Part shown: positions 60,308 to 64,000 of the stretch, in pieces
Position numbering within the stretch: position 1 is the first letter of the stretch
Layout of the letters: every line of letters begins with the position of its first letter
Assembly (NCBI RefSeq): GCF_004135285.1
Contig: NZ_CP035494.1
Location: 434,001 to 498,000 of the forward strand
Direction: 5' to 3'
DNA from: Microbacterium protaetiae
Lineage (GTDB): Bacteria > Actinomycetota > Actinomycetes > Actinomycetales > Microbacteriaceae
Length of the DNA stretch: 64,000 nt
Position numbers and translations under genes: made by a program
Notes under the pieces: generated by a model
The model's database searches: none
Told to the model about the DNA's origin: nothing
What the model saw: the letters and a program-made list of their open reading frames with translations, nothing else

Positions 60308-60341
60308 GAGCACATCACACCGGCGCCGGTGTGATGTGCTC
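60308..60341. repeat. 34-bp perfect palindrome in a gap of 313 bp
   Basis: Bases 60308-60324 (GAGCACATCACACCGGC) are exactly inverted at 60325-60341 with no spacer. The word GATGTGC recurs at 60352-60358. The gap 60161-60473 holds no credible gene. The palindrome lies 133 bp past the folD stop and 148 bp before the GntR start, so it may end the glyA-folD transcript or be a protein-binding site. Confidence 0.75.
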
Positions 60342-60473
60342 CCGACGGTTTGATGTGCGTACGCCGGGACTGGCGGGGCGCTTTAGCAGGTTCGTTGCAC
60401 GCCCACCAGATCCAGCCGCGCGCCGAGCACGTCTAGCCCACGCCTGACAGGTCGCGGTCCGCCGCCGTGCCGG

Positions 60474-61358
60474 TCAGATGCCGGCTGCGCGCTCGGCGGC
60501 TTCGACCACGTTGGTCATCAGCAGCGCGACCGTCATCGGGCCCACGCCGCCCGGGTTCGGCGAGAGGAATCCTGCGACCTCGGCCACCGCCGGGTCGACA
60601 TCGCCGAACACCTTGCTCTTGCCGGTCTCGAGGTCGGCCTCGCGGGTCACGCCCACGTCGAGCACGGCCGCACCGGGCTTGACGTCTTCGGGCCGCACGA
60701 TGTGCTTGACGCCGGCGGCGGCCACGATGACATCGGCCTGCCGCAGGTACGACGGCAGGTCGACCGTGCCGGTGTGCGTGAGAGTGACCGTCGCATTTAT
60801 CTCGCGCCGGGTCAGCAACAGCCCGATCGACCGGCCGATGGTCACGCCGCGGCCGACGACGACCACGTGCTTGCCCTTCAGGTCGTAGTCGTTACGCAGC
60901 AGCAGCTCGATGACGCCCCGCGGCGTGCACGGCAGCGGCGTCGTGATCGGGCCGTTCACATTCAGCACGAGCCGTCCGAGGTTCGTGGGGTGCAGGCCGT
61001 CGGCATCCTTGGCCGGATCGATGCGCTCGAGCACGGCGTCGGTGTCGAGATGTTTGGGCAGCGGCAGCTGCACGATGTAGCCGTGGCAGGCCGGATCGGC
61101 GTTGAGCCGATCGATCGCCGCCTCGACGTCGGCCTGGGTCGCATCGGCGGGCAGCTCGACCTGGATGGAGTTCATCCCGATCGCCTCGGACTGCTTGTGC
61201 TTCATGCCGACGTACAGCTGCGATGCCGGGTCAGCCCCGACGAGAACCGTCGCGATGCCGGGCGTGATGCCGCGCTTTTTCAGCGCCGCGACCCGCTCGG
61301 CGAGTTCGGCCTTGATCGCCGCCGAGGCGGCCTTTCCATCCAGCTTCACCGCTGTCAT
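60474..61358 (-). CDS. folD: Methylenetetrahydrofolate dehydrogenase/cyclohydrolase
   Basis: 294 residues, the full length for FolD. Catalytic Tyr49 and Lys53 lie in [13 protein letters not shown], the folate loop is [10 protein letters not shown], the cofactor site is [16 protein letters not shown] and the closing [13 protein letters not shown] motif is intact. It oxidises 5,10-methylene-THF and hydrolyses the methenyl product to 10-formyl-THF in the cytoplasm. GGAGA precedes the ATG. It follows glyA on the same strand, 105 nt away, forming a one-carbon operon: GlyA makes methylene-THF and FolD uses it. Confidence 0.97.
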   Translation of the reverse strand: MTAVKLDGKAASAAIKAELAERVAALKKRGITPGIATVLVGADPASQLYVGMKHKQSEAIGMNSIQVELPADATQADVEAAIDRLNADPACHGYIVQLPLPKHLDTDAVLERIDPAKDADGLHPTNLGRLVLNVNGPITTPLPCTPRGVIELLLRNDYDLKGKHVVVVGRGVTIGRSIGLLLTRREINATVTLTHTGTVDLPSYLRQADVIVAAAGVKHIVRPEDVKPGAAVLDVGVTREADLETGKSKVFGDVDPAVAEVAGFLSPNPGGVGPMTVALLMTNVVEAAERAAGI

Positions 61359-61394
61359 CGTTCGTCTCCTCGTCGCCGATGGTGGGGTGGGATG

Positions 61395-61422
61395 CCACCC
61401 CCGGCGGCACCGCCGGGGGTGG
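61395..61422 (-). promoter_or_regulatory. Intercistronic hairpins between glyA and folD
   Basis: CCACCCCCGGCGG (61395-61407) pairs perfectly with CCGCCGGGGGTGG (61410-61422) around a two-base loop. A second stem, GGATGCCGC with GCGGCATCC, follows at about 61422-61461 next to the glyA stop. The hairpins lie within the glyA-folD gap and may partly terminate or stabilise the message. Confidence 0.55.
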
Positions 61423-61463
61423 GATGCCGCGCCCGGCGCATGCCGCCGGGCTGCGGCATCCTG

Positions 61464-62738
61464 CTACTGCTGCAGTTCGGGGTACAGCGGGAACGCCGCC
61501 GTCAGGGCCGCGACGCGCGTGCGCAGCGCGGCGATGTCAGGGTTCGGCTGCAACGCGAGAGCGATGACGTCGGCCACCTCGGTGAACTCGGCGTCGCCGA
61601 ACCCGCGAGTGGCCAGCGCCGGCGTGCCGATGCGCAGGCCCGAGGTCACCATCGGCGGGCGGGGGTCGTTGGGCACGGCGTTGCGGTTCACCGTGATGTG
61701 GATCTCGTGTAGCAGGTCTTCGGCCTGCTTGCCGTCGATCGCCGCGTCACGCAGGTCGACGAGCACGAGGTGCACGTCGGTGCCGCCCGAGCGCACCTTG
61801 ACCCCGGCATCGGCCACATCCTGCTGCGAGAGCCGCTCGGCGATGATGTGCGCGCCCGAGAGCACGCGCTGCTGGCGCTCGGCGAACTCGGGGGTGCCGG
61901 CGATCTTGAACGCCGTCGCCTTCGCGGCGATCACGTGCATGAGCGGGCCGCCCTGCTGGCCGGGGAACACCGCAGTGTTGATCTTCTTGGCCAGGTCGGC
62001 GTCGTTGGTGAGGATGAAGCCTGAGCGCGGGCCGCCGATGGTCTTGTGCACCGTCGAGGACACCACGTGCGCGTGCGGCACCGGCGACGGGTGCACCCCG
62101 CCGGCGACGAGTCCGGCGAAGTGGGCCATGTCGACCCACAGGTAGGCGCCGACCTCGTCGGCGATCTCGCGGAAGCGCGCGAAGTCGAGGTGGCGGGGGT
62201 ACGCCGACCAACCCGCGATGATGACCTTGGGATTGTGCTCGACGGCCAGCCGATGCACCTCGTCCATGTCGATGAGCGAGGTTTCGGGGTCGACACCGTA
62301 GGCGACGATGTTGTAGAGCCGGCCCGAGAAGTTGATCTTCATGCCGTGGGTCAGGTGGCCGCCCTGGTCGAGCGACAGGCCCAGCAGCGTGTCGCCGGGG
62401 CGCGCGATGGCGTGCAGCACGGCCGCGTTGGCGGTCGCACCCGAGTGCGGCTGCACGTTCGCGTACTCGGCGCCGAACAACTCTTTGGCCCGCGCGATCG
62501 CCAGCTCTTCGGCGACATCGACTTCTTCGCAGCCGCCATAGTAGCGGCGCCCCGGGTAGCCCTCGGCGTACTTGTTCGTCAACACCGATCCCTGCGACTG
62601 CAGCACCGAGACGGGAACGAAGTTCTCCGACGCGATCATCTCCAGGTACGAGCGCTGGCGGTCGAGTTCGCGCTCGAGCACCTGCGCGATCTCTGGGTCT
62701 ACCTCAGACAGCGGGGCGTTGAAAAAGCGGTCGGTCAT
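61464..62738 (-). CDS. glyA: Serine hydroxymethyltransferase
   Basis: 424 residues, the usual length. The PLP lysine is Lys232 in [46 protein letters not shown] and [12 protein letters not shown] are conserved family blocks. It converts serine and THF to glycine and methylene-THF in the cytoplasm. GAGGAG lies before the ATG. It is the first gene of the glyA-folD pair. I looked for a glycine riboswitch in the upstream 180 bp and saw none. Confidence 0.97.
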   Translation of the reverse strand: MTDRFFNAPLSEVDPEIAQVLERELDRQRSYLEMIASENFVPVSVLQSQGSVLTNKYAEGYPGRRYYGGCEEVDVAEELAIARAKELFGAEYANVQPHSGATANAAVLHAIARPGDTLLGLSLDQGGHLTHGMKINFSGRLYNIVAYGVDPETSLIDMDEVHRLAVEHNPKVIIAGWSAYPRHLDFARFREIADEVGAYLWVDMAHFAGLVAGGVHPSPVPHAHVVSSTVHKTIGGPRSGFILTNDADLAKKINTAVFPGQQGGPLMHVIAAKATAFKIAGTPEFAERQQRVLSGAHIIAERLSQQDVADAGVKVRSGGTDVHLVLVDLRDAAIDGKQAEDLLHEIHITVNRNAVPNDPRPPMVTSGLRIGTPALATRGFGDAEFTEVADVIALALQPNPDIAALRTRVAALTAAFPLYPELQQ

Positions 62739-62869
62739 GGCGTCTCCTCGACTCGGCGGTCACACAACGGATCGGATTCCACATCGGCCCAGGCGTGCGG
62801 TCGGATGCCGGTCGGTCGCTCCCCGGTGGTGGCCCACCTCAACGCCAGTCGCGACATGACGATGATAGC

Positions 62870-62913
62870 GGATGCCGCACCCCAGCCGTCATTCGGGCCG
62901 GGATGCGGCATCC
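62870..62913 (-). terminator. Hairpin after the surface-protein gene
   Basis: GGATGCCGCA (62870-62879) pairs perfectly with TGCGGCATCC (62904-62913) around a 24-base loop. On the minus strand it follows the surface-protein stop by 10 nt. It uses the GGATGCCGC word that is frequent throughout the window. Confidence 0.6.
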
Positions 62914-62922
62914 CTGTGTCGA

Positions 62923-64000
62923 TCAGACGAGTTCGTCTCGCCGACGCCGGATGTACAGCAGCACTCCCCCGGCGATGACCAGCGTCGCCCCGAGAGCACC
63001 CAGACTCCACGCGATCGTGCCACCGGTGATGGGCAGCTCACCCTGCGGGGGTGTCGAGTGATCGGTCGTGCAGGTGCCATCGCATCCGCCGCCGGGGCCG
63101 GCTGTCGCCGTGTTGCGCAGCGTCACGTCATACGCGCCGCTGTGCACCGTCACCCGGTAGGTCACCGACACCTGTTCGCCCACGGCCAGCGCCGGAACGT
63201 GCCAGGTCAGCGTCGTGCCCGACAGCGTCAGCCCGGCCGGCAGCGGCTCGACGAGGTCGGCGTTGTTGAGCACCTGTGACAGATCGTCGGTCACGGTCGC
63301 CTCGGCGACCGGTGCCGGGCCGTCGTTGAGCACGGTGAGCGTGTACGCGATCGTCGACCCGGGGTCGACCTGCGAACCCGAGGCGGGGTCACTCGTCTTG
63401 CGCAGCGTCCACAGCGGCACCGGGTGTTCTGTCGTGCAGTCGTCAGCACACGTCGACGGATCGACCGGCCCGGTACCCGCAACGGCGTTGCGAAGCGTCG
63501 TGCCCCACACTCCCTCGTTCACGGTGACTGTGTATGAGACGGATGCCGCCTCACCGACGGCGATCGTCGGGATGTCCCATGTCAGCGTCGTGCCGTCGCG
63601 CGTCAGCCCCGCGGGCAGGTCGCCGAGTGTGGCGGCGTTGAGCACACCGCTCAGGTCATCGGTCGCCGTCGCACCGGAAAGCGGTGCCGGACCGGTGTTG
63701 GTGGCCGTGAGCGTGTACGTGATGTCGTCACCCGGGCGTACCGCACTGCCACTGGCAGGGTCGGCGGTCTTCGCCAACGTCCACGACGGCACCAGATGCT
63801 CCGTCTCACGACACTGCGGATCAGCGGTAGGACACGAGTCCGGATCAGGCACATCACCCGCCCCGGTCACCACATTGCGCAGCGTCTGCCCCGCCGCAGC
63901 GGCAGTGACCGTCACCGTGTACGACACCGTGACATCCTCCCCCGGCGAAAGATCAGGGATCGCCCAGCGCAACGTCGTCCCGTCACGGGTCACACCATCG
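62923..64000 (-). CDS. DUF11-repeat surface protein with LPxTG anchor (5' end outside window)
   Basis: At least 358 residues; the frame is open at the right edge. It contains three repeats of about 110-115 residues (the first partial), each with WTLxKTxDPASGSxVxPGxxIxYTLT, a TVTDDLSxVLN segment and LPAGLT-GTTLTWxxPxLAVGExVSVxYxVTV, the DUF11/isopeptide-type beta-sandwich. Each ends in a cysteine-rich linker (for example CADDCTTEH), which may form disulfides. The C-terminus has the sorting signal LPITG, a membrane helix and RRRRDELV, so sortase would link it to peptidoglycan. It is probably a stalk or adhesin; no ligand domain is visible in this part. Confidence 0.88.
   Translation of the reverse strand, partial: DGVTRDGTTLRWAIPDLSPGEDVTVSYTVTVTAAAAGQTLRNVVTGAGDVPDPDSCPTADPQCRETEHLVPSWTLAKTADPASGSAVRPGDDITYTLTATNTGPAPLSGATATDDLSGVLNAATLGDLPAGLTRDGTTLTWDIPTIAVGEAASVSYTVTVNEGVWGTTLRNAVAGTGPVDPSTCADDCTTEHPVPLWTLRKTSDPASGSQVDPGSTIAYTLTVLNDGPAPVAEATVTDDLSQVLNNADLVEPLPAGLTLSGTTLTWHVPALAVGEQVSVTYRVTVHSGAYDVTLRNTATAGPGGGCDGTCTTDHSTPPQGELPITGGTIAWSLGALGATLVIAGGVLLYIRRRRDELV

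Noticed and set aside
62739..62922. Glycine riboswitch before glyA
   Set aside because: I found none of the conserved aptamer helices or core bases; the only clear structure is the hairpin ending the surface-protein gene.
1..64000. tRNA, rRNA, transposase, integrase or prophage genes
   Set aside because: No recognisable sequence or protein of these kinds was seen on either strand; short tRNAs could still be missed by eye.

Overview
The window is high-GC DNA with short intergenic gaps, frequent GTG starts, GGAGG-type ribosome binding sites, a LAxTG sorting signal, an LPxTG sorting signal and very many GGATGCCGC words. This fits an actinobacterium, most likely Microbacteriaceae (Microbacterium-like). 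That is inference from style; there is no rRNA or tRNA gene here. I see no transposase, integrase, phage gene or CRISPR array. Most of the window is catabolic accessory DNA: regulated transport-plus-enzyme clusters next to a few housekeeping genes (folD, glyA).

Layout. (1) 1-24 kb: an APC permease with a suspicious premature TGA, an AraC regulator, and an operon of Zn-alcohol dehydrogenase, MoaF-family protein, SnoaL-like protein and a complete branched-chain-amino-acid-type ABC importer (binding protein, permease, fused permease-ATPase, ATPase). Two SDR dehydrogenases, a second MoaF protein with an amidohydrolase, a GMC oxidoreductase, an aldehyde dehydrogenase, a cupin, a second AraC regulator, a HAD phosphatase and a ThDP enzyme follow. 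The gene set suggests import and stepwise oxidation of one small molecule whose identity I cannot read from sequence. A flavin monooxygenase/TetR pair closes the region. (2) 24-26.8 kb: a divergent alanine racemase and a D-Ala-D-Ala ligase, overlapping by 4 nt, bracketed by direct copies of one non-coding repeat; on the racemase side it forms a 164-bp-period tandem array. (3) 26.8-38.1 kb: a homoprotocatechuate (3,4-dihydroxyphenylacetate) meta-cleavage locus with flavoprotein hydroxylase, IclR regulator, MHS permease, FAHD-RraA fusion, GntR regulator, hpaE, hpaD, hpaH and hpaI, leading to pyruvate and succinic semialdehyde. (4) 38.2-56.2 kb: a glucuronoxylan utilisation locus with GH43, LacI regulator, uronate isomerase, mannonate dehydratase, GH67 alpha-glucuronidase, a sugar ABC importer, CE7 acetyl esterase, fructuronate reductase and a large sortase-anchored GH10 xylanase. 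(5) 56.2-64 kb: a small membrane protein, a YCII/ECF-sigma pair whose sigma gene runs into antisense DNA, a YtrA-type GntR/ABC exporter operon, folD, glyA and the 3' part of a DUF11-repeat LPxTG surface protein.

How the genes work together. In region 4 the anchored xylanase cuts xylan outside the cell, the ABC system imports aldouronic oligosaccharides, and the esterase, GH67 and GH43 enzymes strip acetyl, glucuronyl and xylosyl/arabinosyl groups. UxaC, UxuB and ManD then take glucuronate to 2-keto-3-deoxygluconate; the kinase and aldolase are not here. LacI-type operators sharing AACGTTT sit at the three main promoters. In region 3 every ring-cleavage step has a candidate, but a single FAHD domain fused to an RraA domain stands where the usual two-FAHD HpaG would be. 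Repeated operator-like motifs lie in both divergent promoter regions there.

Most noteworthy: the alr-ddl cassette framed by repeats that carry copies of the ddl 3' end; the catalytic-type FAHD-RraA fusion; the two-MoaF importer cluster; the sigma gene lacking its normal end; the TGA inside the permease C-terminus; and a pair of 26-bp perfect AT-rich palindromes between convergent operons.
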